Positions 49,798-59,199 of a stretch of 64,000 nucleotides of DNA are shown piece by piece; the stretch's first letter is position 1, and each line of letters begins with the position of its first letter. Origin of the DNA: Pseudomonas pohangensis (GTDB lineage Bacteria; Pseudomonadota; Gammaproteobacteria; Pseudomonadales; Pseudomonadaceae); NCBI RefSeq assembly GCF_900105995.1, contig NZ_LT629785.1, positions 3,348,001 to 3,412,000 on the forward strand, given 5' to 3'. The notes below the pieces were generated by a model that was given only the letters and a program-made list of their open reading frames with translations, did no database searches and was not told where the DNA came from. The position numbers were made by a program, and so were the translations under genes.

Positions 49798-49835
49798 AGC
49801 ATAAAAAACCCGGCCTAGGCCGGGTTTTTTATGCT
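49798..49835. terminator. Bidirectional terminator between pntB and wbpZ
   Basis: A perfect 19+19-nt palindrome: core CCCGGCC-TA-GGCCGGG flanked by six A and six T and the outer AGCAT/ATGCT. It serves as an intrinsic terminator on both strands, ending the pnt operon (plus) and the LPS cluster (minus). Confidence 0.92.
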
Positions 49836-49837
49836 CG

Positions 49838-50956
49838 TTATTTTTTATGCTCTAACAGCTCGCGGTAGAGCTGCGCCATCTGCCGGCCCATCTGTTCAGA
49901 GGTGAATAGCTGCTCATAACGCTGTCCAGCTTTGCGCCCCATTTCTTGTGCCTGCTCTGGGTTGTTCCATAGTGTGCGCATGGCTTCACGGAAAGCTGCG
50001 GCGTTGCTCGGCGGCACTACTAAGCCGGTTTCGCCGTGGATATTGATATAGCTGGTGCCGGTGCCGATTTCGCTGGAAATCATCGGTTTGCCGTACATGG
50101 CCCCCTCTAATAAAGAAATACCGAAAGCCTCGGAGCGTAGATGCGAAGGGAATACGATTGCGCTGCAGAGCTGCAACAAGGCGACCTTGTCTTCCTCACC
50201 CAATCGACCGAGAAAGTGCACATTGGTTAAGCCTAGCGTGACGGCTTGGTCACGCAGCTCCTGCTCCAGCGGGCCAGCGCCGACTATGACAACTGGGTAA
50301 TCCGTGCCCTGTGCAGCCTCAAGCAGAATGTGCAGGCCCTTGTAGTAGCGCATCACGCCGACAAACAGAAAGAAGCGCTCGCCGAAGCGCTGACGCCAAC
50401 TCTCGACACAGTCATTCGTCGGAACCGGATAGCTGCTCTTATCCAAACCATACGGGACCACCACCGTCTTGTTGCGGTAATGCTTGAGGACCTCACTTGT
50501 GGCCAGATAGTTAGGTGAGGCCGCGACAATGCGGTCAACCTGACTCAGAAACCGGTGCATCAGCGGACTATACAGGTGCAGCAAGTGTTTCTGCCGCACG
50601 ATATCCGAGTGATAGGTCACCACCGTAGGCTTGTTAATGCGCGCAGTGAAATGCACCACATCCATAAACGGCCAGGGAAAGTGGTAGTTAATCACATCGG
50701 CCTCTGCCGCCAACTCGCGGAAGCGTTTAATCACGCTGTAAGAGAAGCCGGTGGAGGCCAGCTGAATGTCCAGCTTGGCTTGATGCACTTTGTGATCGGC
50801 GACCATAACTTCTCGAGGCTGTGGGTTGGCGCTGAGGGTTAGTACCTCGCCCTGAATGCCGTGGGCAATCCCGCTCTGGCAGAGTTGATAAATCACCTGC
50901 TCGATGCCACCCACCGATTCTGGCAGATAGGTTTTGAAAAAGTGCAAAACGCGCAT
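49838..50956 (-). CDS. wbpZ: Glycosyltransferase family 4 protein, WbpZ-like
   Basis: A 372-residue GT-B glycosyltransferase. The N-terminus MRVLHFFKTYLPESVGGIEQ and the C-terminal nucleotide region FPSHLRSEAFGISLLEGAMYG with the E-x7-E-like retaining motif are characteristic. In the A-band locus WbpZ adds an early rhamnose/mannose residue of the D-rhamnan on lipid carrier; the assignment is by N-terminal similarity and neighbours. Its ATG shares one base with the wbpY stop (TGATG) and has GGAG upstream. It is last in the cluster. Confidence 0.78.
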   Translation of the reverse strand: MRVLHFFKTYLPESVGGIEQVIYQLCQSGIAHGIQGEVLTLSANPQPREVMVADHKVHQAKLDIQLASTGFSYSVIKRFRELAAEADVINYHFPWPFMDVVHFTARINKPTVVTYHSDIVRQKHLLHLYSPLMHRFLSQVDRIVAASPNYLATSEVLKHYRNKTVVVPYGLDKSSYPVPTNDCVESWRQRFGERFFLFVGVMRYYKGLHILLEAAQGTDYPVVIVGAGPLEQELRDQAVTLGLTNVHFLGRLGEEDKVALLQLCSAIVFPSHLRSEAFGISLLEGAMYGKPMISSEIGTGTSYINIHGETGLVVPPSNAAAFREAMRTLWNNPEQAQEMGRKAGQRYEQLFTSEQMGRQMAQLYRELLEHKK

Positions 50957-52092
50957 CAGGACTCCACAACTTGTCGGTATACGCGCGCAGTGATCTGCGC
51001 GCAGCGCTGCCAGGAAAATGCTTGGGCGCGCAGCAGACCGGCATCCCGTTGTTGTTGCCAATACGCTTGATCATCAATCAGCCGCAGCATGGCCGCAGCA
51101 CAGACCTGTTCATTCTGCGCATCGATATATGTGCCCGCCTCACCGGCTACTTCCGGCAATGCCGAACTGCGCGTCAGCAGCACTGGCGTGCCACTGGCCA
51201 TGGCTTCCAGAACGGGCAAACCAAAGCCTTCATACAGCGACGGGAACACCAGCAAGCGCGCGCCAGCCAGCAGTTCGGCAACGGCAAGATCACTCTGATA
51301 GCCGAGTAGTCGCACTTGCCCGCTGACGATGGCTCGTTGCAGCGGCGCCGCCAATTGCTCAGTGCGCCAACCCGGCATGCCAACAATCACTAGCGGATAG
51401 CGTGAGCGCACAGCCGCCGGTAACTGCTCAAAAGCGCGCAGGGCCAGTTGCAGGTTCTTGCGCGGCTCCACTGTACCCACACACAACAAGTACTCGCCCG
51501 GATACAAACCCAGGGCCTGCAGCGGCGCAGTCAACTGCTCCACGCTTCGGGGGTGAAAGCGCGCAGCACAGCCCAACGGCGCCACCGTCACCCGATCGGC
51601 CGCTACCCCGTAAAATCGACAAACCTCGGCACCGATAAAGTCCGAATCCACCAGGATGCGTTGGGCCCGCTCGACACTATGCGCAGCATGCCGCTCAATC
51701 TCGACGAGGCGATCCTTGGGCTGAGTTTCAGGAAAATGCACATGGGTCAGATCATGCATAGTCATGACCATTGGCCCGTCGAACTCGAATGGCCACAAGC
51801 TCGGGTCATGATAAAGCGCGGGGTTAAGGCGCCGGACACCCTCGTTGAAGCGCTTTTGCTGCAAACGGCGGCGCAAGGTGTAGGCGTCAGGCAGCACCCG
51901 TTTAACCAGACTACTCAATCGCGAGTAGCCTGGCATGGCAGAAGACGGTAACTGCTGCTGCCATCCCCAGCCATCAAACAGCTCAAGACAGAGCTCACTG
52001 TCTGCACGCAACGCGTTTGCCAGTTCAGCAACGTACTGGCCGATGCCAGTACGTGGTGCTCGCAGGATGCCGGCATTAAATGCGATGCGCAT
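50956..52092 (-). CDS. wbpY: Glycosyltransferase family 4 protein, WbpY-like
   Basis: A 378-residue GT-B enzyme. It begins MRIAFNAGILRAPRTGIGQY, a glycine-rich loop typical of GT4 mannosyl/rhamnosyltransferases, and contains VGTVEPRKNLQLALRAF and FPSLYEGFGLPVLEAMASGTPV, the donor-site E-x7-E motif. Likely it lengthens the D-rhamnan chain from GDP-D-rhamnose. The ATG lies inside the end of wbpX (17-nt overlap). The downstream gene begins on its stop codon. Confidence 0.78.
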   Translation of the reverse strand: MRIAFNAGILRAPRTGIGQYVAELANALRADSELCLELFDGWGWQQQLPSSAMPGYSRLSSLVKRVLPDAYTLRRRLQQKRFNEGVRRLNPALYHDPSLWPFEFDGPMVMTMHDLTHVHFPETQPKDRLVEIERHAAHSVERAQRILVDSDFIGAEVCRFYGVAADRVTVAPLGCAARFHPRSVEQLTAPLQALGLYPGEYLLCVGTVEPRKNLQLALRAFEQLPAAVRSRYPLVIVGMPGWRTEQLAAPLQRAIVSGQVRLLGYQSDLAVAELLAGARLLVFPSLYEGFGLPVLEAMASGTPVLLTRSSALPEVAGEAGTYIDAQNEQVCAAAMLRLIDDQAYWQQQRDAGLLRAQAFSWQRCAQITARVYRQVVES

Positions 52093-53464
52093 CTGCAAGT
52101 TCCGTTGCCGGATGGGCAGGAACTTGTGGTGCGATCCCCTCAAGAGTTCTTTCAACCAACTGGAGGCTCGCGTCACGCCATCCGATCCAACACCAATCCT
52201 CAATAGGCCGGGCGGCTGGAAACTGGCCTGTAATAGAGAACTCAGCTATCTGATTGGCAAGACTCGCCGGGGCCTGCAAATCGAAGTAGCTGACAAAATC
52301 ACCGCCGATTTCGCGAAAAACCGGAATGTCGCTGGCAAATACGGGCAATCCTCGCTGCATCGCCTCTACCAGCGGCAGACCGAAACCCTCCACGTAGGAG
52401 GGAAAAACCAGTGCCCGCGCCTTGGTATAGGCAAACTCGAGACCCGAATCGTTGACCCGGTTGAACATGAACAGCCGGCGGTTCCACTCGGGATGCTTGC
52501 GAATCCGCGAAACCAAGTCATCACATTTCCAGCCGATCTTGCCAATGATGCACAGACGAGCATTGCTGCCTTGCGCCCACAGAAGCTCAAAGGCATCCAG
52601 CAGGTAAGCATGATTCTTTCTCGGCTCGATGGTACTGACCATCAGGTAAACCGGATCGCATGAACGAAACAGCTCCTGCAGCTCGGCACTGCCATGCCGG
52701 CCTCGACCAACCTGATCAAGTTCCGAGCCCAGATGAAAATGCCCATGCCAGCGCTTGGCGGCCTCGACCGGTCCGAGCCGCTTGGTCATCTCGGCGGCCA
52801 CTTGCTCGCTGATGGTCTCGGAAATAGCCATGAAACCATCCGCCGTAAGGGCTATCCAGTCGAACCACTTGTCGAATACGGTCACCAGACCTGCATCGCA
52901 GAACTGCGGGTGAGTCAGCGGGATAAGGTCGTAGATGACCGAAATGATCCCGACACCTTTGGCCTTGAGCTTTTCCGCCGTCGGGAAAAAGTCCGCATGC
53001 CAGGAGGAGTCCAGCAGAATCAACTGGTCACCGCTCACGGCCTCCAATGGTTCGGCCCGATCGAGCGCAGGTTTGGCGCGACGATTCAGCCATAGCACCA
53101 AACGCAATGGCAGCGTGATCGACAGACTGCCCAGTTTTGCCAGGATAAACAACAGGCGGCGCAGGAGCAGCGAACGGCTAAATGGCCACAGCCGCTCCAG
53201 GCGTGAGTGCCAGAAGAAATAGCGATTACGCAGATGATCAAGCGTAATAATCAGGTACTGCCGCACGGTAGCATCCCGACCTACTTTCAGTGGCGCCAGA
53301 CTGTTAACCCGATAAAGCTTTCCGGCACGCATCATCACCGGTATGCATTCGACCAGCGGCGTTATTGTACCAAGCTGCTTGATGATGCTGCGCACCACCC
53401 GCTGGATGCCTGAGTTGACCTCGGGATGCTCATAAACGTAGGTGCATTCGATCAGAAAACGCAT
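52076..53464 (-). CDS. wbpX: Glycosyltransferase, WbpX-like
   Basis: A 462-residue enzyme with an N-terminal region (1-150) specific to this type, opening MRFLIECTYVYEHPEVNSGI, and a C-terminal GT4 domain with VSTIEPRKNHAYLLDAFELL and FPSYVEGFGLPLVEAMQRGLPV. It should polymerise the D-rhamnose repeat in the cytoplasm. It overlaps wbpY by 17 nt and starts 79 nt after wbpW. Assignment to WbpX rests on size, N-terminal sequence and locus. Confidence 0.78.
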   Translation of the reverse strand: MRFLIECTYVYEHPEVNSGIQRVVRSIIKQLGTITPLVECIPVMMRAGKLYRVNSLAPLKVGRDATVRQYLIITLDHLRNRYFFWHSRLERLWPFSRSLLLRRLLFILAKLGSLSITLPLRLVLWLNRRAKPALDRAEPLEAVSGDQLILLDSSWHADFFPTAEKLKAKGVGIISVIYDLIPLTHPQFCDAGLVTVFDKWFDWIALTADGFMAISETISEQVAAEMTKRLGPVEAAKRWHGHFHLGSELDQVGRGRHGSAELQELFRSCDPVYLMVSTIEPRKNHAYLLDAFELLWAQGSNARLCIIGKIGWKCDDLVSRIRKHPEWNRRLFMFNRVNDSGLEFAYTKARALVFPSYVEGFGLPLVEAMQRGLPVFASDIPVFREIGGDFVSYFDLQAPASLANQIAEFSITGQFPAARPIEDWCWIGWRDASLQLVERTLEGIAPQVPAHPATELADAHRI

Positions 53465-53543
53465 TCGACACCTTCATCTTTTTCGGGTGCCGGAAGGTAC
53501 GTTACTTGACAGCGACTGCCAACCTGAATCGCCCAGGCAACGA

Positions 53544-54986
53544 TCATTGCACCCGCCCGTACTTGTCATCGAAGCGCACGATGTCATCCTCGCCCACGTA
53601 CTCGCCGCTCTGCACCTCGATCATCACCAGATCAAGTACTCCGGGGTTCTCAAGGCGGTGTCGATGGCCAGCAGGAATGAAAGTGGACTCATTTGTATCG
53701 ATCAGGCATTCGGTCTCTCCATTGGTGACCTTGGCCACGCCCTGAACAACTATCCAGTGCTCGCTGCGGTGGTGATGCATCTGCAGTGACAATGCAGCAC
53801 CCGGATTGACCACGATGCGCTTGATCTTGAAACGCACCCCCTCCTCCAGAACCGTATAAGTCCCCCAAGGGCGGGCCACGGTGCGGTGCAGGCGATAGGC
53901 TTCGTGATTCTGCTCTTTAAGCAACTTGGCTACCTGACGCACCTCTTGAGCGCGGTCGACACGAGCCACCAGTACGGCATCAGCCGTATCGATGACAATA
54001 AGGTCGTCAACGCCCACCGTCGCTATCAGACGCCCCTCACCCATAACGAAGGTGTTGTGTGTGTCTATAAGGATTGCATCGCCCTGAACACGATTACCCT
54101 CCTCATCGGCCGGCACCAGCTGCGACAGCGCTCCCCACGAGCCGATATCGCTCCAATCAAAGGCTGCAGGTACCATCACGACCTGGTTTGAGCGTTCCAT
54201 CAGCGCATAGTCAATAGAAATGTCCGGCAGGGCGACAAAACTCTGGCTGTGCAGTTCCTGAAGCAACACGCCGGCGCTTTCGTGCGCGGGACTGGCAGCA
54301 ATACACCGGGCCGAGAGATCAGCTATCTCCGGTGCATGCTGAGCCAATTCGCGTAACAGAGTGCCGGCGGTGAAGCAAAACATTCCCGAGTTCCAGAGGA
54401 ATCGGCCGCTTTGCAGATACTCGCGGGCCGTATGCAGGTCCGGCTTCTCAACGAAGCGCAGAACCCGGCAGCCGCCCGCCTCGTCAAGCACCTCACCGGA
54501 CTCGATATAACCGAAACCTGTTTCCGGCGCGCAGGGAGGGATGCCGAATGTGACCAAATAGCCTATTCGCGCCAACTGGGCTGCATGAACAGCTGAACGC
54601 CGGAAACCCTCTACATCCTGTATCAGGTGATCCGCCGCCATCACCACCATCACGACTTCATCACCGTACCTAGCACCCAGTGCCTGGGCTGCCACTGCAA
54701 TCGCCGGTGCGGTGTTGCGCCCTTCTGGCTCAAGAACGAAACGCGCCTGATGACGGGGAAGACGACTTTCAAAGAAGTGATCTTTGCTGGTGAAGTAGTG
54801 CTCACGGTTGGTCACCGTGACGATCTCGCCACCCTCCGGAGTCAGCGCAGCGGCACGCGCATAGGCCTTGCCCAGCAACGAGTCACCATCGGGAAGACGC
54901 ATGAATGGCTTGGGATGACCCTCGCGAGATACCGGCCAGAGGCGCGTGCCGGCACCACCGGACATGATCACAGGGACAATGAGCAC
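53544..54986 (-). CDS. wbpW: Mannose-1-phosphate guanylyltransferase/phosphomannose isomerase (WbpW)
   Basis: A 480-residue bifunctional enzyme supplying GDP-mannose. The pyrophosphorylase signature GGAGTRLWPVSREGHPKPF lies at 10-28, the FVEKPD loop follows, and the C-terminal cupin with metal histidines is LQMHHHRSEHWIVVQG. The start is GTG at 54986: GGAG 8 nt upstream and VIMSGGAGTRL next; a 36-nt upstream ATG lies within gmd. It begins 4 nt after the gmd stop. An AlgA/ManC paralogue elsewhere is likely but not visible here. Confidence 0.92.
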   Translation of the reverse strand: MLIVPVIMSGGAGTRLWPVSREGHPKPFMRLPDGDSLLGKAYARAAALTPEGGEIVTVTNREHYFTSKDHFFESRLPRHQARFVLEPEGRNTAPAIAVAAQALGARYGDEVVMVVMAADHLIQDVEGFRRSAVHAAQLARIGYLVTFGIPPCAPETGFGYIESGEVLDEAGGCRVLRFVEKPDLHTAREYLQSGRFLWNSGMFCFTAGTLLRELAQHAPEIADLSARCIAASPAHESAGVLLQELHSQSFVALPDISIDYALMERSNQVVMVPAAFDWSDIGSWGALSQLVPADEEGNRVQGDAILIDTHNTFVMGEGRLIATVGVDDLIVIDTADAVLVARVDRAQEVRQVAKLLKEQNHEAYRLHRTVARPWGTYTVLEEGVRFKIKRIVVNPGAALSLQMHHHRSEHWIVVQGVAKVTNGETECLIDTNESTFIPAGHRHRLENPGVLDLVMIEVQSGEYVGEDDIVRFDDKYGRVQ

Positions 54987-54990
54987 GGCT

Positions 54991-55962
54991 TTACTCCCGA
55001 CCAACACGGAACAAATCAGCATCCACCATCATGCCGATAAGTTGATCCAGGCTGGTGCTTGGTTTCCAGCCAAGTTGACGAGCAGCTTTGTCTGGATTGC
55101 CCAACAGCACGTCAACCTCGGCCGGGCGGAAAAACTGCGGATCAATGACCACATGATCCTCGTAGTTCAGACCAACGCATGAGAAAGCTAGTCGGCACAT
55201 ATCCCGCACTGTGGTGGTAACACCCGTGGCTATCACATAATCATCGGCCCGGTCCTGCTGCAACATCAGCCACATGGCCTCGACGTAATCACCCGCAAAG
55301 CCCCAATCGCGTTTGGCGTCGATATTACCCATGCGCAATTCGTGCTGTTTGCCCAGCTTGATACGCGCTACAGCGTCGGTCACCTTACGGGTGACGAACT
55401 CAAGACCGCGCAGCGGCGATTCGTGATTGAACAGAATGCCGCTGGAGGCATGCAAGCCGAAGCTTTCGCGATAGTTAACCGTTATCCAATGGCCGTAGAG
55501 CTTGGCCACCCCGTAGGGGCTGCGGGGATAGAACGGCGTGTTCTCGTCCTGCCGTTCGGCCTGGATAAGCCCAAACATCTCACTGGTAGACGCCTGATAG
55601 AAACGGCTGTCAGGGCAAAACTGACGGATCGCCTCAAGCACATGAGTCACGCCCAGGCCACCCACGATGCCGGTAGTGACCGGCTGGTCCCATGAACTGC
55701 CTACGAAACTTTGAGCACCCAGGTTATAAATTTCCTGGGGCTTGCTCTTGATCACGGCGCGCTGGATCGAACAGGCATCTGCCAAGTCACCTTCCTGATA
55801 CCGAATCTGGCCCTCAATGCCCAGCTCGCGCAGACGCCAACGCGTATCCGAGCTGCGACGCGCGACCAGACCATGCACTTCATAGCCCTTTTCAAGCAGC
55901 AGTTTGGCTAGATATGCGCCGTCCTGGCCCGTAATACCTGTGATCAAAGCAGTTCTTGTCAT
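54991..55962 (-). CDS. gmd: GDP-mannose 4,6-dehydratase
   Basis: A 323-residue short-chain-type enzyme. Rossmann motif TGITGQDGAYLAKLL; catalytic triad in STSEMFG (125-131) and Y150-G-V-A-K154 of RSPYGVAK. It makes GDP-4-keto-6-deoxymannose, the substrate of Rmd. Its ATG overlaps the rmd stop as ATGA. Confidence 0.95.
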   Translation of the reverse strand: MTRTALITGITGQDGAYLAKLLLEKGYEVHGLVARRSSDTRWRLRELGIEGQIRYQEGDLADACSIQRAVIKSKPQEIYNLGAQSFVGSSWDQPVTTGIVGGLGVTHVLEAIRQFCPDSRFYQASTSEMFGLIQAERQDENTPFYPRSPYGVAKLYGHWITVNYRESFGLHASSGILFNHESPLRGLEFVTRKVTDAVARIKLGKQHELRMGNIDAKRDWGFAGDYVEAMWLMLQQDRADDYVIATGVTTTVRDMCRLAFSCVGLNYEDHVVIDPQFFRPAEVDVLLGNPDKAARQLGWKPSTSLDQLIGMMVDADLFRVGRE

Positions 55963-56873
55963 TCTCTTTCTACTCTTGGTTCCCAGTCAGAAAGCACGCT
56001 CTGTAGGGTCTCTGTGATTGAAATGCCAGGCGTCCACCCGGTCTGTTCTCTTAGTTTCAGCGAGTTGCCCATTACTCGCCGCTGCTCGCTGGGCCGCAGG
56101 CGAGTTTGATCCTGATGAAGATCGACATTCAGGCCGGCGATGGTTGCCATCTGCTCGATTAGGGTACTAATCCGCTGCTCCTGCCCCGAGCAAACGTTGT
56201 AAATCTCACTATTGTGACCGTGTTCGAGCAAAGAAAAATAGGCATTGATTACGTCGCGAACGTCGAGAAAATCACGAGTAACATCAACGTCGCCAATGTC
56301 GATGCGAGGCGCCTGCAGGCCTTTGCGAATTCGCGCCAACTGCCTGGCAACGCCCGGTATAACAAAGTCTTCCCTTTGACCGGGCCCGACATGATTGAAA
56401 GGACGCGCCACCATGATGCGCCAGCACTCCTTATAGCTCCATTGCAGACAGAGCAACTCAGCCGCAACTTTACTGACCGCGTAAGGGTTGCGTGGCTTCG
56501 GGAGCAATTGCTCATTGATTGGCAGATCACACTCGCCGACCTGACCATACACATCACCCGAACTGACATACAGAAAGGTGCCGCTAAATCCGGCACGCTT
56601 CAGTGCCTGCAGTAGATTTAGCGTACCCAGCACATTGACCTGCAAAGTATGTGCAGGATCCTTAAAGGCTTCCGGGACAAAGGTCTGTCCGGCCAGGTGA
56701 ATCACCGCCTCGGGCACGCACTGCTGGAGCCATGCATCAAGTGAAGCGGGATCCAGCAGGTCGTAAGCCTGTTCCGGGATCAGTTTCCAGCCGGTCATAG
56801 CAGGTAACGCGGCACGCAAATGGCAACCGACAAAACCGCCGAGGCCGGTGACTAGCAGGGTTTTGACGTTCAT
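55959..56873 (-). CDS. rmd: GDP-6-deoxy-D-lyxo-4-hexulose reductase (Rmd)
   Basis: A 304-residue SDR reductase. It has the Rossmann motif TGLGGFVGCHL (9-19) and catalytic Y131/K135 in NPYAVSKVAAEL. Placed directly before gmd with a 4-nt overlap, it should reduce the 4-keto sugar to GDP-D-rhamnose. The ATG at 56873 (MNVKTLLVTG) has AAGGG 8 nt upstream; the frame above it reads into the 117-nt gap after wzt and looks non-coding. Confidence 0.9.
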   Translation of the reverse strand: MNVKTLLVTGLGGFVGCHLRAALPAMTGWKLIPEQAYDLLDPASLDAWLQQCVPEAVIHLAGQTFVPEAFKDPAHTLQVNVLGTLNLLQALKRAGFSGTFLYVSSGDVYGQVGECDLPINEQLLPKPRNPYAVSKVAAELLCLQWSYKECWRIMVARPFNHVGPGQREDFVIPGVARQLARIRKGLQAPRIDIGDVDVTRDFLDVRDVINAYFSLLEHGHNSEIYNVCSGQEQRISTLIEQMATIAGLNVDLHQDQTRLRPSEQRRVMGNSLKLREQTGWTPGISITETLQSVLSDWEPRVERE

Positions 56874-56990
56874 AACAACACCCTTTTCAAGGAAGCTCGG
56901 GAACAAATGCAACTTACTTTTCCAGGGAAATACGGAAGCCAAGAATGATCCTGAGAAACAAAACTTGGTGACCACTTGGAGATCATGGCG

Positions 56991-58328
56991 TCAGTCCAAG
57001 GAGTACTGTGAAACAGAACAGGGAGCATGTACGACCCCCCAAACATTCTGGCCATCTTCAGGGTAGGAAATGGAAAATCGTGCTCCACCTGCGCAGTAAT
57101 CGGTTATTTCTCCAATAAGTAACTGCCCCCGATTCACAGGATTCTCCACAAAGCTACCAATACCGGCGATAAGCCCATACTCGCCGGGACACAGCGGGCA
57201 ATTAAAAGTGAACTCCATGACACGCAGCACATGTGAGCCATCAGCAGGAATGAAGATGCCTTCGGCAGCGGCGTTGAAATGCATCAGCTGGCGGCCGCTG
57301 TCATCAGTGATGCCCAGCGTCACAGTCAGCCCACTCACGGCCTCCTGCAACGCCTGATAAAACACCCTGACACAAAGCTGGCTGGCGAATGGGACATGGT
57401 CCGTCTCCGCTCCCTGCTCGTCCAGTAAGACAATTTCCTGAATACGCACTTCACCACTGCCGGTGCGAAGAGACTCTACCCGATCGGCAAAAGCCTGATG
57501 CCTGTCCGACTTGGTCGCTTTCTCGGCGGATGGCGCTCGCGCGACCGTGACGTTTTTCTGCAAACCGGCACTGGCCATACGTCGGAATACTTCAGACTGG
57601 TAAGCCGCGCCTACTTCCCGCGAACTGCCCTGCAGCCTGACTTTTCCGTTTTCCAACCACAGCCCCTGGTCGCATAGCGAACGAATGCCGTCGGCTGAAT
57701 GGGTGACATAAAGAAAGGTCGTCCCCCCATCCAGCAGCGATTTAATCTTATGCAGACACTTGTTCTGGAAATACGCATCGCCCACGCTCAGGGCTTCGTC
57801 GACAATCAAGATTTCCGGTTTCACATATACAGCACAAGAAAACCCGAGCCTCACGGCCATGCCGCTGCTGTAGGTTTTAACCGGATGTTCGATGGCATCC
57901 TGCAGCTCGCTGAAATGTATGATTTCGGGCAATGCCTCGGCGATCTCGTCATGTTGCATGCCATGCAACATGCAGAACTGGCGGATATTCTCACGCCCCG
58001 ACAACTCCGGGTTGAAACCGGCTCCGAGTTCGAGCAGAGCAGAAATCCGGCCGCGCACACTGACGCTGCCGCCACTGGGCGTCAGAACCCCGCACAGCAC
58101 CTTGAGCAAGGTACTCTTGCCGCTGCCGTTCTCCCCGACGATCCCCAACCGGCTGCCCGGCATCAGGCTGAGTGTCACGCCATCCAGCGCACGGGTCTCC
58201 CGGAAGTACTGTTTGCGGCCGGGTGAGAGCAACTCAAGCATCCGCTGACTGGGGCGCGTATAGCTGCGGTAGATTTTGGAAACCTCGCAGACCTCGATAA
58301 TGGCTTCCGATACGGGCGTTGAGTTCAT
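56991..58328 (-). CDS. wzt: Wzt, ABC transporter ATPase of polysaccharide export with carbohydrate-binding tail
   Basis: A 445-residue ATPase. Residues 1-245 are the nucleotide-binding domain with Walker A GENGSGKST (65-73), signature TYSSGMAVRLGFS and Walker B EILIVDEALSVGD. Residues about 250-445 form the C-terminal Wzt domain (beta-sandwich, ending around LLIGEITDYCAGGARFSISYPE) that binds the exported O-chain in E. coli O9a/O8 systems. It drives export of undecaprenyl-linked rhamnan with Wzm. It follows wzm by 15 nt. Residues 253-300 are a charged linker. Confidence 0.92.
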   Translation of the reverse strand: MNSTPVSEAIIEVCEVSKIYRSYTRPSQRMLELLSPGRKQYFRETRALDGVTLSLMPGSRLGIVGENGSGKSTLLKVLCGVLTPSGGSVSVRGRISALLELGAGFNPELSGRENIRQFCMLHGMQHDEIAEALPEIIHFSELQDAIEHPVKTYSSGMAVRLGFSCAVYVKPEILIVDEALSVGDAYFQNKCLHKIKSLLDGGTTFLYVTHSADGIRSLCDQGLWLENGKVRLQGSSREVGAAYQSEVFRRMASAGLQKNVTVARAPSAEKATKSDRHQAFADRVESLRTGSGEVRIQEIVLLDEQGAETDHVPFASQLCVRVFYQALQEAVSGLTVTLGITDDSGRQLMHFNAAAEGIFIPADGSHVLRVMEFTFNCPLCPGEYGLIAGIGSFVENPVNRGQLLIGEITDYCAGGARFSISYPEDGQNVWGVVHAPCSVSQYSLD

Positions 58329-58343
58329 GGCTGAAGGTCCAGT

Positions 58344-59147
58344 TCAGAGTACATCGGCAAAACCGGATTTCAGTCGGCGAAACAGAACAAATCCGGCCAC
58401 CAGAATCGTTGCACCCAGCGCCAACAGAAGCGCCAGCGCCAACCAGTCCACCTCGGCCGTAGCGAAGACGGCATGACGGGAAATCTCGGTGAGGTAGAAA
58501 AATGGATTCCAGTCCATGATCAATTTGCGCACCCAAAGCGCACCATGCTCTTCGACCAAGGTTGCCGGATAGAGGATCGGAGTCAGCCAGAACAGAATGT
58601 TCACAACCACCGGAACGACCTGCCCGAGATCAGGGATATACACGGACAACGCTGCGACAGCATAAGCGACACCCAGCGTCAGCAGCAGACAAGCCATCCA
58701 CACCAGAAGATAGATGGCCGCAGTGTCGCCTATGCTGATGCCGTAATGAAGCATCAGGCCAAACGCCAACAGCAGAATGATCGCCTGACTCAGTAATGCC
58801 GAGGCAAGAGGAATCAGCGGCAGCACCCAGAACGGAAAGGCAATCTTGCTGACCAGATAACGGTATTCTCGCAGAATGCCGGTGCTGCGCCCGACCACCT
58901 CGGAAAAAAGAATCCACAACGAAAACGGAATGAAATAGAACAACGCAAAAGGTATGTCGCCATAACGCGCCCCCATACGTCCGCTCATCAGGGTAGAAAA
59001 CACCACCACATTGATCAGCGCATAAAGCAGCGGCACGCCAATGGTCCAGAACACACCGGCATAGGATCCCGCATAGCGGTTTAGCAGATCACGCTTTGCC
59101 AGCATCCAGGCTAGCGACAGACTATTGATTATTCCCGACTTGCGCAT
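58344..59147 (-). CDS. wzm: Wzm, ABC-2 type O-polysaccharide transporter permease
   Basis: A 267-residue inner-membrane permease of the ABC-2 family with about six helices. The N-terminal amphipathic segment LAWMLAKRDLLNRYAGSYAG and the DLLNRY motif are typical of Wzm/KpsM. GAGG lies 5 nt before the ATG. It is first of the wzm-wzt pair and follows ugd across a 52-nt gap. Confidence 0.92.
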   Translation of the reverse strand: MRKSGIINSLSLAWMLAKRDLLNRYAGSYAGVFWTIGVPLLYALINVVVFSTLMSGRMGARYGDIPFALFYFIPFSLWILFSEVVGRSTGILREYRYLVSKIAFPFWVLPLIPLASALLSQAIILLLAFGLMLHYGISIGDTAAIYLLVWMACLLLTLGVAYAVAALSVYIPDLGQVVPVVVNILFWLTPILYPATLVEEHGALWVRKLIMDWNPFFYLTEISRHAVFATAEVDWLALALLLALGATILVAGFVLFRRLKSGFADVL

Positions 59148-59199
59148 GCGGCCTCATATACCGAAACACCCGCAGACGGGCAGTTCATGATTGGGGGGA

